A DNA stretch of 53,737 nt. Origin: Myxococcales bacterium (GTDB lineage Bacteria > Myxococcota_A > UBA9160 > UBA4427). This document shows positions 8,794 through 18,200 of this stretch, piece by piece. The notes beneath the pieces were generated by a model. The model searched no databases, was not told where the DNA came from, and saw nothing but the letters and a program-made list of their open reading frames with translations. Each line of letters opens with the position of its first letter. Positions within the stretch are counted from its first letter, which is position 1. Position numbers and translations under genes: made by a program. The stretch covers positions 1 to 53,737 of the forward strand of contig DUCN01000132.1 of NCBI GenBank assembly GCA_012959805.1, read 5' to 3'.

Positions 8794-9240
8794 CTAGAAC
8801 TGGCGGAAGTAGCTCTCCTTACCGCGTCGTGGTCGCGGAACAGTCCAGTAAGTCGTTGCCTCGCGGTCGAATCGGCGATGAAGCGGATCATATCCCGTGA
8901 GTCGGAAAAAGAGTCCAACTGGCGTGATCATCACGAAGAAAAGGAAACCCATGATGACGTACGACAGCACAAAGCCGATGGGATAGGACAGAACCGTGAG
9001 CCCAAGATAGATCGGCAGATTTGCACGGGGCGCTATGGCGGAAAAGAGCGCGGACAGGCCGGCCAGACCTGCAAAGCCGTAGGCGACGTATGGCCGGGCC
9101 TCGCCGAGGCCGATGGCGAAGATGAACAGCTCCCACCACGCGAGCACCGCGAGAAATGAAAACCCGAAGAGCGCGATGATGCCAAATTGTCGCAGCACCC
9201 GGTCATCCGGCTTCCAGTCGATTTCAATCATCTTGCTCAT
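8794..9240 (-). CDS. SxtJ-family membrane protein
   Basis: 148 residues from the ATG at 9240; the frame is open back to 9306, 3 bases after the carbamoyltransferase stop. The ATG at 9240 begins MSKMIEIDWKPDDRVLRQFG, typical of SxtJ-family starts, and has AAGGAA upstream. Four hydrophobic segments follow, and the C-terminal part reads LFFRLTGYDPLHRRFD, a recognisable family feature. The function is unknown. Its constant position between a carbamoyltransferase and a DUF5989 protein suggests a role in membrane-associated carbamoylation or export, which is inference. Confidence 0.8.
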   Translation of the reverse strand: MSKMIEIDWKPDDRVLRQFGIIALFGFSFLAVLAWWELFIFAIGLGEARPYVAYGFAGLAGLSALFSAIAPRANLPIYLGLTVLSYPIGFVLSYVIMGFLFFVMITPVGLFFRLTGYDPLHRRFDREATTYWTVPRPRRGKESYFRQF

Positions 9241-9309
9241 GGTCGGTTCAGTTCCTTGTCTCGCGTGCGACATCTTGATCTCTGCGTTTCGCAGCCTTGC
9301 GGACATCGA

Positions 9310-11139
9310 CTAGTCGAGAGCGAACTCGGCTAGATAGGCTTCGACATCAATTTCCTTGGCGTTCGGCTGATCCTGCTTGAGGACGATGCAATTCTCGAGA
9401 ACCAGCACATCCATATTCGTATTCATGAAACATCGAAAAGCGTCTTCCGGCGTATTCACAATGGGCTCGCCCCGGACATTAAAGCTGGTGTTGATCACGA
9501 CCGGGCTACCTGTCTTTTCCTTGAACTTTCGAATGATCTGGTAGAAGCGCGGGTGATGTTGCATGTCGATCGTCTGAACCCGTGCGGAATAATCGACATG
9601 GGTGACCGCAGGAATCGTTGACCTGACCTGCTTCAACTTCTCGAGTCCCTTCTCGCCACTTCCCTCGACATCCAATCGAGTGCTGGCGGCGACGGGTGCA
9701 ACCAGCAGCATGTAGGGACTGTTTTCGTCTGGACGCATCTCGAAATAGTCCTCGACATCCTCCCGCAAGATGGCGGGTGCGAAGGGCCGAAACGATTCCC
9801 TGAATTTGATCTTCAGGTTCATGGTCTCCTGCATATTTCGCGAGCGCGCGTCTCCCATGATCGAACGACTGCCGAGGGCTCGCGGACCAAATTCCGCCCG
9901 ATCCGAGAAATGCCCGACGACTTGTTCTCCGGCGATCAACTCTGCGATCCGGTCGACGAGATCCGCGTCATTCTCGTAATAGTGATAGACGGCTTCCACA
10001 GACTCCAAATACTCTCGAATTTCGTTATTGCTGTAACGCGGCCCGAGCAGCGATCCGAATTGAGAATCCTGTGCAACGACCTCACGAGGTTTGTCGAGCA
10101 ATTCGTGCCAGGTGAATAGCGCCGCGCCGAGCGCGCCTCCTGCATCGCCTGCAGCCGGCTGAATCCAGAGTTGTTCAAAGGGGCTCTCGCGAAGAATTCT
10201 GCCGTTGGCGACGCAGTTCAGCGCAACACCGCCCGCCATCGTGAGATTCTTCGCGCCGGTCAATTCATGAGCATAGTTCGCGATCTTGAGAACGATTTCC
10301 TCGGTGACCGCCTGAATCGAGGCGGCAATATCCATTTCACGCTGGGTGATATCCGTCTCGGCACGCCGCGGTGGTCCACCGAAAAGTCCATCCATCTTCG
10401 CACTGGTCATAACGTCGCTGTTACAGAATCCGAAATACGACATGTCCATTCGAAAGGATCCATCATCCTTGATGTCGAGAAGCTTCTCGATCATCAGATC
10501 CTTGTAGATGGGTTCGCCATAGGGCGCGAGTCCCATGAGCTTGTACTCGCCACTGTTGACCCGAAAGCCGGTGAAGTACGTGAAAGCCGAGTACAGCAAT
10601 CCCAGGGAATGTGGAAAGCGCATCTCCTTCACCATTTCGAGTCGGTTGCCGCGCCCCATTGCGATCGTGCAGGTCGCCCACTCACCCACACCATCGAGTG
10701 TCAGGACGGCGGATTCTTCGAAAGGCGACGGGTAGAACGCGCTGGCTGCATGCGATTCGTGGTGTTCCGTGAAGACGTATCGCCCCTTGTATTTTCGGCG
10801 AAGACCGATGTCGAGTTGCCGGGGCGTATGCAGTTTTTCGCGAAGCCATAGCGGCATACCCATCAGGAAGAGTTTGAAGCCAGACGGCGCGTAGGCAATG
10901 TAGGTCTCGAGGAGGCGGTCGAACTTGAGTAGTGGCTTGTCATAAAAGGTGACAAGGTCGAGATCGGACGCTTCGATTCCGCCCGCTTCGAGACAAAAAT
11001 CGACGGCATTGCCGGGAAATCGATGATCGTGCTTCTTGCGCGTAAAGCGTTCTTCTTGAGCTGCCGCGACGATCTTGCCGTCCTGAACGAGGCAGGCCGC
11101 GCTGTCGTGGTAGTAAGCCGAAATTCCGAGAATGTTCAC
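9310..11139 (-). CDS. Carbamoyltransferase (NodU/CmcH/SxtI family)
   Basis: 609 residues, a full-length member. It begins MNILGISAYYHDSAACLV, with the metal-binding HHESHAASAF (126-135), LTLDGVGEW and GGVALNC of the Kae1-like N-terminal domain. The C-terminal domain has AEFGPRALGSRSI and VINTSFNVRGEPIV. These enzymes convert carbamoyl phosphate and ATP to carbamoyladenylate and then O-carbamoylate a hydroxyl acceptor. The acceptor cannot be read from the sequence. It starts at GTG 11139 with GAGG upstream and is the first gene of a three-gene cassette with SxtJ-like and DUF5989 proteins. It is the best-defined member of that cassette. Confidence 0.95.
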   Translation of the reverse strand: MNILGISAYYHDSAACLVQDGKIVAAAQEERFTRKKHDHRFPGNAVDFCLEAGGIEASDLDLVTFYDKPLLKFDRLLETYIAYAPSGFKLFLMGMPLWLREKLHTPRQLDIGLRRKYKGRYVFTEHHESHAASAFYPSPFEESAVLTLDGVGEWATCTIAMGRGNRLEMVKEMRFPHSLGLLYSAFTYFTGFRVNSGEYKLMGLAPYGEPIYKDLMIEKLLDIKDDGSFRMDMSYFGFCNSDVMTSAKMDGLFGGPPRRAETDITQREMDIAASIQAVTEEIVLKIANYAHELTGAKNLTMAGGVALNCVANGRILRESPFEQLWIQPAAGDAGGALGAALFTWHELLDKPREVVAQDSQFGSLLGPRYSNNEIREYLESVEAVYHYYENDADLVDRIAELIAGEQVVGHFSDRAEFGPRALGSRSIMGDARSRNMQETMNLKIKFRESFRPFAPAILREDVEDYFEMRPDENSPYMLLVAPVAASTRLDVEGSGEKGLEKLKQVRSTIPAVTHVDYSARVQTIDMQHHPRFYQIIRKFKEKTGSPVVINTSFNVRGEPIVNTPEDAFRCFMNTNMDVLVLENCIVLKQDQPNAKEIDVEAYLAEFALD

Positions 11140-11184
11140 CGTGCGTCCTCTTTTCTGACCGGTGTGTTGACCGTATCAGCGAAC

Positions 11185-11211
11185 ATTCTATTCGGCGACA
11201 CGAACACTCAA
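11185..11211 (-). promoter_or_regulatory. Candidate promoter for the carbamoyltransferase cassette
   Basis: On the minus strand TTGAGT (11206-11211) and TAGAAT (11185-11190) are separated by 15 bases. The -10 matches five of six positions. It would give a leader of about 40 bases before GTG 11139. The spacing is short, so this is tentative. The rest of 11140-11414 shows no other clear signal. Confidence 0.3.
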
Positions 11212-11414
11212 CACCAGCAATCTAGCGGAATCATTAGGAATCGAGTGTTGGGGCGATCCAATTGCCTGTTTGACAACCAAGCACATACGATAGTCACCTG
11301 ATCCAGCAAAAGTCAGTGTCGCGTTGACTCCGTTCGGTGACGCATATCAACACGAATCTCTATCGCTGCTCAGCAGACTGCAACGGGATGGCAACCGAGG
11401 GGCAGTCCTACCGG

Positions 11415-11699
11415 TCATTTTTTGAAGAGGTTCTCCAGATCGGTCATGGCGCTCTGACGATCCTCGCTCACGGCATGTCGCTTGCCGGCCGGGCGAAAAT
11501 ACTCGCAGCGATTAGCCCTGTCCTGATCGAGGATTCGCTCTGCGCTGTTCTCACGGCATTCGTTGTAGGCGCTGAGATCGTGGTGTGCACAATTGAGACA
11601 AGTGTGCAGGTCCGCTCGGCATCGGTCGCACACGTCGCGAAACCCAACTGATTCTCCGGCCGCCTGGGGGATCTCGGTCTGACAGGCTTGGCACTGCAT
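11415..11699 (-). CDS. Small Cys-rich (zinc-ribbon-like) protein
   Basis: 94 residues from ATG 11699; the frame is open to 11735, but the family-like start is MQCQACQTEIP. Paired cysteines form CQAC, CDRC and CLNC, with a late CEYF. Aromatic and His residues lie between (FRDVCDRCRADLHTCLNCAHHD). This resembles a widespread short protein of unknown function that probably binds metal. The C-terminal 25 residues are polar. The carbamoyltransferase follows downstream on the same strand after a 275-base gap, so the two are probably separate units. Confidence 0.7.
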   Translation of the reverse strand: MQCQACQTEIPQAAGESVGFRDVCDRCRADLHTCLNCAHHDLSAYNECRENSAERILDQDRANRCEYFRPAGKRHAVSEDRQSAMTDLENLFKK

Positions 11700-11868
11700 G
11701 CCGCAATCGTGCAGCAGAAAGCACCTACCCGCCATCGGATAACCGCCCTCTCGTCTTCAAGCTGCTCAGACCCAGTCAGGTTCGCCGACCGGAGCATCGA
11801 GGGGTTCCAGTCCGGCCGGTCAGGTCCCTCTCTAGTTTGGTCGGGCCCTGACCGATGACGGCCGAACC

Positions 11869-12195
11869 ATGTTTGAGAAAAAACCGCCCATTCGATCGAT
11901 GCAGGAAGACGTCCCCGAATTGGCGGACGAACTCGATCGCTTTGTGATCGCCCTCGCCGAACGGATCGATGCAATCCAGGATGCCGAGTTCGTCGGGGCC
12001 TACTCAGAGGTTTCTCAACTCACGCGAATCCTGGGCCATGATTCCGAACGGCTCGGCTATCCAGGATTGTCCAAGAGTTCAAAGACCGTCGCTGCATCGG
12101 CCGAAGATGAGAAGAAGACGGCGCTTCAAGAAGCCATCGTTGATCTGACCGATCTCGTTCAGCGCATTCGCCGTGGACATCGCGGAACAGCCTGA
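11869..12195 (+). CDS. Small helical protein, weakly HPt-like
   Basis: 108 residues, predominantly helical and acidic, with no signal peptide or membrane segment. The segment LTRILGHDSERLGYPGLSKS followed by a long C-terminal helix recalls the HPt phosphotransfer fold (helix, His, LGYP-type turn). The His sits in ILGHDSERLG, not in the usual AHxLKG context, so the assignment is weak. It may be an orphan phosphotransfer or a structural protein. It converges on the CAAX-protease-like gene with only 18 bases between the stops. I do not recognise a named family. Confidence 0.55.
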   Translation: MFEKKPPIRSMQEDVPELADELDRFVIALAERIDAIQDAEFVGAYSEVSQLTRILGHDSERLGYPGLSKSSKTVAASAEDEKKTALQEAIVDLTDLVQRIRRGHRGTA

Positions 12196-12213
12196 AAACT
12201 CCAGGCACGCCGT

Positions 12214-12951
12214 CTAAACAAAGAACCAGAACGAAAACGCCGATCCATCCGCATTCTGGATGAGATCACCACCGTAGACTGCCAGCGCCAGCAAAGCTGC
12301 ATTCGTCACTCCATGGACCAACATCAGCGCCGCAACGCTGCGTCGATGGTAAAACCAGAGATTAGACAGCACGATCCAGGGCACGCAGACCCACCATTCC
12401 CAAGGCACGTGACCAAGGCTGAAAACGACGATGGTCACAATCATGCTGCGGCGCGTATATCGGGCGATGGGTTGGTCTCGAAAGTCGTCGTCCGTGTTCC
12501 AGACATCGGCGATCCGCATGACAAAACTTCGAATGAAGAGCTCTTCAAAAATCGGAGTCACCAGCGCGTATCCGAAGAGCCGAACGAAGAGCAGCGTGAC
12601 GACGAACTCATCCCCCGCCATCGCGGGATTGAACTCCCCTCCCGGTCCGGGACGGATCGACGGGAATACGATGAACGGGATCACCCAAACGGCAGTGAGT
12701 GACAGCCCAACAAGGATGTCCTGCACCCCCCCCGCGAAGCGGACCTCATGTTTCGAATTCCGAAGTTCGGGATAGGCGCCCTGTTTCCAGAACCAGAGAA
12801 TAATTCCCAGAGTCATGGCCGGTTTCACTAAAAGAACGAAGGGATCCGCAGCGTCCGGCAGTCGCGCAGCCAGCTCGGACATCAACAAGAACGAGACGTA
12901 GGGCACCACATAGGGCCACCAACCATGACTCTCTTTTTCGCGGGAGTTCAT
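12214..12951 (-). CDS. CPBP-family (CAAX protease-like) membrane protein
   Basis: About 245 residues with six to seven hydrophobic segments. The putative glutamyl-protease motifs are present: EELFIRSF (E-E-x3-R), FSLGH (F-x3-H) and VHGVTN. These match the CPBP/Abi intramembrane protease family and, more closely, the CAAX-protease-related proteins sometimes encoded with exosortases. The ATG at 12951 (MNSREKESHG, with GGAG upstream) is preferred. A GTG at 13005 overlaps the previous stop as TAGTG. It lies downstream of the flavin reductase. A large secreted protein with a C-terminal sorting-like tail is encoded 2.3 kb away, so a processing link is possible but unproven. Confidence 0.8.
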   Translation of the reverse strand: MNSREKESHGWWPYVVPYVSFLLMSELAARLPDAADPFVLLVKPAMTLGIILWFWKQGAYPELRNSKHEVRFAGGVQDILVGLSLTAVWVIPFIVFPSIRPGPGGEFNPAMAGDEFVVTLLFVRLFGYALVTPIFEELFIRSFVMRIADVWNTDDDFRDQPIARYTRRSMIVTIVVFSLGHVPWEWWVCVPWIVLSNLWFYHRRSVAALMLVHGVTNAALLALAVYGGDLIQNADGSAFSFWFFV

Positions 12952-13004
12952 CGTCGGAAGGTCTCCGGGAGATCGCGCGGCGCTAGAGCCAGCGGGCAGA
13001 TCCA

Positions 13005-13595
13005 CTATTGGACTGGGCTCAGCCGGGCGGTTGCCCGAGCGAGTTCGCCGCCAAGAGCCTCGACTCGACTGGCCTGCGCCTCATCGACGAATCGACCCTC
13101 CGCGTCGAAGGCCTTGAACGCCGCGTGAATCGTGACTTGATTCGGGAGGACGGTGATTCCAAGGTTGGTCAGAAGTTCACGGAGTCCGCGCAGGCCACGG
13201 AGTCCACCAAGGGGGCCCGGTAATGCAGACATCACGGCAGCCGTTTTTCCTTGAAAGGCCGAAAGATCGGAACTCGCATCCGGGGAACGCGAAAGCCAAT
13301 CCAGTGTGTTCTTGACCATCGGCGAGAGGAATCCATTGTATTCGGGTGAAGCGATAAGGAGGCCCTGTGCGCTCAGAAAATGCAGTCGGAGTTTTTCGAC
13401 GTTTTCCGGGAGTCCGTGTTTCGTCTCGCTGTCGCCGTCACAGACTGGCAGCGGATAGTCACGCCGATCGACAAAGTCGACCTCCGCATCCTCCTGCTTG
13501 ACGCCGCGTAACGAGACCTGCACCAGGAGTTTGTTGATGGAGTCTCGACAGGCTCTTCCTGCAAAGCCGAGGATCCGGATCCGATCACCCGCCAT
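13005..13595 (-). CDS. NADPH-dependent FMN reductase family protein
   Basis: 196 residues with a flavodoxin-like fold. The N-terminus ILGFAGRACRDSINKLL corresponds to the phosphate-binding loop, and SPEYNGFLSPMVKNTLDWL is the FMN-binding signature of the family (related to azoreductase, chromate reductase and ArsH). It should reduce FMN or quinones with NAD(P)H in the cytosol; the physiological substrate is unknown. Its ATG overlaps the stop of the metallo-beta-lactamase gene (TGATG), so the two are translationally coupled. A Gly/Leu-Arg repeat (GPLGGLRGLRGLREL) near residue 128 is slightly unusual. Confidence 0.88.
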   Translation of the reverse strand: MAGDRIRILGFAGRACRDSINKLLVQVSLRGVKQEDAEVDFVDRRDYPLPVCDGDSETKHGLPENVEKLRLHFLSAQGLLIASPEYNGFLSPMVKNTLDWLSRSPDASSDLSAFQGKTAAVMSALPGPLGGLRGLRGLRELLTNLGITVLPNQVTIHAAFKAFDAEGRFVDEAQASRVEALGGELARATARLSPVQ

Positions 13596-14554
13596 CAGTG
13601 TTTCCCCTTCTTGAGACTCGCGTAAACCCGATCCACAAACCCCAGCGAATTTGCAACGTCGCCGAAGCGCTCGTCGAAATCGTTCGTCGGCTTCGCAGCG
13701 ATGACTTCTTCAACGCTCATCCCATCTTCGATCATATTGGCGATCCGCTCACGAACGACCTGCAGCATCTTAACGTAGCGCTCGAGCGCCGGGACGTCCG
13801 TGACCGGACCGTGACCGGGTATGACTTTCGCGCCGGGAGCCAATTCGGCGAGGACGGCTTTACAGAAAATGATCATGCCGTCGATCTCGCCGCCACTGTC
13901 CGCGTCGATGAAGGGGTACCCCGTGTTGTTGAAGACGTCGCCCATGTGCACGGCGTTCTGCCCGCGAAAGAGCACCGCGGCGTCCCCGGTCGTGTGTGCG
14001 GGGCCGGCGTGGAGAAGATCGATTCGCTCGCCGTTCCAGTGGAAAGACATTCGCTCGGCGAAAGTGATGACCGGAAGGGCTTCTCGCGGATAGGCCTCTT
14101 GGCGATATTGGGCGACTGTCAGATTGACGGTGTTCGTAGTACTCATCTTGGCCCGCGAGTTGTCTTGGCTGACCAGCCAGGTCCCAGCCGGCCCGAAGGC
14201 GAGATTTCCGTCGGCGTGATCAAAATGCCAATGCGTATTGATCGCGAAGTCGACGCCGTCGCCGCCGACCTTCGCGATCGCTGCTTCGATTCGAGGCATC
14301 AATTCCGGAAATTGGTCATCCACGATCAATGTTCCGCTGTCGCCGATCGAGACTGCGATGTTTCCGCCGATTCCAAACAGCACGTAGAAACCATCGGCTA
14401 GTTTCTCGGTCTTGATTTCGACGCTGGTCAGGTCCCACCCAAATTGACTGAGAAGGTCATCGCGCGTGGTCCACACATCTTCCTCCGCGGAAGCGACGAG
14501 CGACGCCACTGTCAAACAACCTGCCAAAAGAATTCCTGCCACGAGCCGCTTCAT
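13595..14554 (-). CDS. Exported metallo-beta-lactamase-fold hydrolase
   Basis: 319 residues from ATG 14554, which has a strong GGGGAGG ribosome binding site. A Sec signal peptide (MKRLVAGILLAGCLTVASLV, cut near ASA) is followed by the MBL fold: NTHWHFDHADGN (H-x-H-x-D-H), HAGPAHTTGD and VIPGHGPVTD, which together supply the zinc ligands. The overall form resembles periplasmic SoxH/quinoprotein-relay-type MBL proteins and not antibiotic beta-lactamases. The substrate is unknown. It is the first gene of a coupled pair with the flavin reductase and diverges from the gene at 14650. Confidence 0.9.
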   Translation of the reverse strand: MKRLVAGILLAGCLTVASLVASAEEDVWTTRDDLLSQFGWDLTSVEIKTEKLADGFYVLFGIGGNIAVSIGDSGTLIVDDQFPELMPRIEAAIAKVGGDGVDFAINTHWHFDHADGNLAFGPAGTWLVSQDNSRAKMSTTNTVNLTVAQYRQEAYPREALPVITFAERMSFHWNGERIDLLHAGPAHTTGDAAVLFRGQNAVHMGDVFNNTGYPFIDADSGGEIDGMIIFCKAVLAELAPGAKVIPGHGPVTDVPALERYVKMLQVVRERIANMIEDGMSVEEVIAAKPTNDFDERFGDVANSLGFVDRVYASLKKGKH

Positions 14555-14649
14555 TCGCTCGACCTCCCCTATTCTCTTCCCGGAAGTGTTCATTCGCGGT
14601 CAGGGTGACACGGACCGTCCGAGTACGCACGCTGTTACGCGGGTTCGAT

Positions 14650-15165
14650 ATGCGCGATGACGGAGGAGACGCCTTGGCTGATCGAGGTCTTCAAAAACGA
14701 TTGTGGATCCCACTCTTGACCGGCCTTGCGTTCACGGCTGTGGTTTTGTGGTGGACGACGGGATCTGAGCAGAGGGCGCTACAGGACTCCGTTGAAGAGT
14801 CTTCCCCGAATGGAGGCGAAACGTCGAACTCGAGGGAGAGACGCGAAAATATCGTTCCGGCCCTTCGGCTTTCAGCCGGTAAGCGATTGACGATCGCAGA
14901 ACAGAATCTGCCAGAGGACGGTTTCTTGGCCTTGGCACTCGATCTCTCCGATGAGGCGCGAGGGACTGGGCCAAAACGAGTGCTCGTCGTGTCGACGACC
15001 GCCGGGCGAATCGAGACGGAGGCGACTGCACTACCCGGCGTAGAATCGGGCATGCGCCTCGAGATCGGTCGAGATTTTCTCGCCCGCGGTCTCTATATGA
15101 TCGAGATCGAAACCGAGGATGGATTTCCACAACACTTTCGGCGCTTCGTCCTGGCTATCGAATAG
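14650..15165 (+). CDS. Single-pass membrane protein of unknown function
   Basis: About 171 residues from ATG 14650; the frame is open from 14605. A short cytosolic N-terminus is followed by one transmembrane helix (LWIPLLTGLAFTAVVLWW), a Ser/Glu-rich linker and a C-terminal domain of about 100 residues rich in beta-strand pattern (RVLVVSTTAGRIETEA and similar). The C-terminal part could be a small beta-sandwich in the periplasm. I do not recognise the family. It diverges from the MBL gene and converges on the beta-propeller gene, with 41 bases between stops. Confidence 0.6.
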   Translation: MRDDGGDALADRGLQKRLWIPLLTGLAFTAVVLWWTTGSEQRALQDSVEESSPNGGETSNSRERRENIVPALRLSAGKRLTIAEQNLPEDGFLALALDLSDEARGTGPKRVLVVSTTAGRIETEATALPGVESGMRLEIGRDFLARGLYMIEIETEDGFPQHFRRFVLAIE

Positions 15166-15206
15166 CTCTGTAGAGTCCATTCGACGTATTGCGAGATTCG
15201 TCGTGC

Positions 15207-18200
15207 CTAACGGGTGGACCGTCGCTTGAGTCCGACTCGCATTGCCGTCAGTAGTCCGCCCCCGAGGACCAGGACCGACAGCGGTCCGAGCAAGGGAACC
15301 GAGCCTGGAAAGCTCAATGAATTCGTCGGATCCGTTCCCGCCGACACTTCAACGCCATCATCGAATCCATCACCGTCCGTATCGGCGAGCGCCGGATCCG
15401 TCCCAGTGTCGTTGGCATCCACGAACGTGCCCGTGTTGGTCTCGACACCATTGCCCAGCGTGTCTTCGTCTCGATCGATACCCATGCGCTGCCCTGACCC
15501 TGGCGGAACCGCTGTGTAGGTAAGGGTCTGTGCGTCGCCTCCCGGGTTGGCCTTCGCACGCAGGACGGCTTCACTGATGGCAGGACCATTGTCATCGGGC
15601 GTATAGGTTCCGCCACTGGCACTGAAATATCCCTTTTCGACGCCGCCTTCGACCGTCTTCACGATGACATCGCATTGCGTGACCACTCCGCCTAGCACTG
15701 AGGACTCGAAGGCGCTTCCGGCTTGGGCATCGATCGTTGTGATTCGGCTGTTGACGTCAGCGATCGCAAAATTTGCCGGACCGATGGTGACCTGCTGTCC
15801 GACGATCGGGGCGATATCCGTGGGAAACGCGAGCATAAACGCTTCGAGGTCGTCTTCACTCTGGTTTTGTATGACTGGATCGGCTGAGAAAGTAAAAGCA
15901 CCGGCCCCGACAAAGGTCTTCAGCGTGTCGACTGAGCCGTCATGTAGAAATCCGGTGCCACGAACTTGATTGCCGCCCACCCCAAAAAACCCGAGCTTCT
16001 GATACATGTTTCGGTTGTGCGGCACTTTCATGTGCTGGGGAGCGCCAGTGCCCTCAAAACTCTCTTCGCCACCGGCGCCGAAGAAACCATTGAGTGGGTC
16101 GAGGCTATGGCATCCGTCGCAGTCCTCAACCGTATCCGAAGCGTTCGCGTCCAGTTGAGCACACTCGGTCGTCCCCGGGCCACATGCGAACCAGACGTCG
16201 GAGCCTCTCTGTTCACTTGGGGCGGGAGCGGCCGGGTTGGCCAGCGAGTTATCAAGGGCGCGAACTGGACTGGGTGGAAGTTGCACCTGAAGCATGAAGT
16301 CGGCGAAGAGTTGGACTTCGGCCGTCGTAATCGTGCCGTCCTTTCCGACAAGTCCTTCGAATGCAACGATGAAGTTGCGGAAGGCATGGTCCTCATCGCA
16401 GGGAGCCTGAGTCGCATTGAGCTGGGAGTAGCCGGGTTCCGTGCAAGGATCGGTGCCAAAGAATCCGTCGGCGCGATCGCCACGCCAATGCATGGCACCG
16501 TGAGTCGAGAGACCGCGCAGTGTCTGCGTCGTCATCGGCCCCTTCATCGAATGAAAGGATTCGGTCGGCCCGGCGAGTTGCAGGAGGGGGTCGGGCTGGG
16601 GCTGGTTATTCGTGCCAACCCCGCCGTCGGGATCGCCGAGATTCCAGGCCAGGGAGTCAAAGTCGCCGAAGATATGACAACTCGAACACGAGGCCTCGCC
16701 GTTGCCTGATGTGAGGACGGCGTCATAAAGGAAGGGTCGTCCAGCCAGGATGGAGGCAGGCTCCGGGTTATGCAACGTGAGGATCTGTGACGTCGTCCCG
16801 CTTCCGAGTTCGATGACTTCGACCGAATTGTTGAAGCGCGTCGTGACGTAGATTCGATTGTTGACCTCATCGAGGGCGACGCCACTGGGTCCGCCGCCCG
16901 TCGTCGAAAGGTAGTCGGCGCTCTGCACGGTCGGATCGTAGTTCGCCTCGAACGCGGGGTCCTCAAGCTCCGCTTGCGTGAAGACGCCGATCTTCGAGGA
17001 GCCGAAGGCCGGGATATAGATCTTGCTCCCGTCGGCCGAAATCGTCGGCAGCATCGGCGTGGCCAGGCTATGTGGAATCTGGCCATTGATGGCCGCGTGA
17101 TTCGCACCCGCGTCGGTATGGAGATCGGCGTAGACGATATGTTGGTTCAAGTGCTGGATGTCCTGAGAGGGTCCGCTGGGGTCGAGGATCGTGACCCGAG
17201 TTTCCGAAAGACGTCCCTGAACAGTGCTGCCGCCGTGATCGCCGGGTCCTTCGAAACGAATATGATTCGGGCTATCCGTATTCGTGACGTAGACCTTTCC
17301 GCTGGCCGGGTTGACGACCATGTTGAACAAGATCGTGCCGACCGAGCTGAAGACCGTGCCTTTGATCAGGGTGTTTGCATCGACGGCGAAGACGTCGTTG
17401 TCCGGCAGGAGAAAGCCCGAACTAAATGGGATGGTGGAGTTCCAGTTGCAGCCAAGGGCATCGATCCAGCTTGCCCCCATTCGTTTGACAATCAGTCCCG
17501 TGATCGGGGCCGGATCGCCGTTGGCATTGTCACTTGGCCCGGGCATGCCCTGCCCGAGCCCACCCAAGGCGCAGCCCGACACAATGCTTCCCCCAACGAA
17601 GAACTGGTTGACCGTTGCGGTCTGATTTCCCGACATGAAGGCGGCTACGTAAACGGTGGTGCCGTCCGTCGCCAATGCGCGTGGCGTGTCCGAAAAGAAG
17701 GTCAGAACTTCGACGGGGAGTCCACCGATCTCATTCCCCAAAGTGAGCGCATCGAAGACCCACACATCGGCTCGGTCGATGCCGGGAGTCGTAAAGCGCG
17801 GACTCGCTGGATTCCCTGCGCCGAATACGCTCGAAATCGAGGAATGTGTACGATGCTGACCGCGATGAGCGGTCGAAATGAACGCGCGGTTTCCACCGGT
17901 TCCGGCGAAGACGAGGTCCCGGGGTTCGTCGCCAACGAGCAGCGTCCGTGAAAGGATCGGCACCGGACCAGACAAGTCGATGATGCTGACACTGTCGGAG
18001 AGATGGTTGACAACCCAGACCTCAGTATTGGTCCGCGCGGCCACGGCGACGGGTTCCATGCCGACGGGAACCGAGCTTGCGAAGGTGAGCCCACCCGCGC
18101 CAACGTCGAAGATTTCGAGGGTATTGTCCGGTGTGTTCACCGCGAAGACCTGCGAACCGTCGGGAGACAAAACGATCGGACGGACGTGCCCGCTCTCGAA

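Noticed and set aside
15214..17951. Long open frames on the plus strand opposite the propeller-cytochrome gene
   Set aside because: They mirror the codon structure of the real gene; translations are low in hydrophobic pattern and have no family features.
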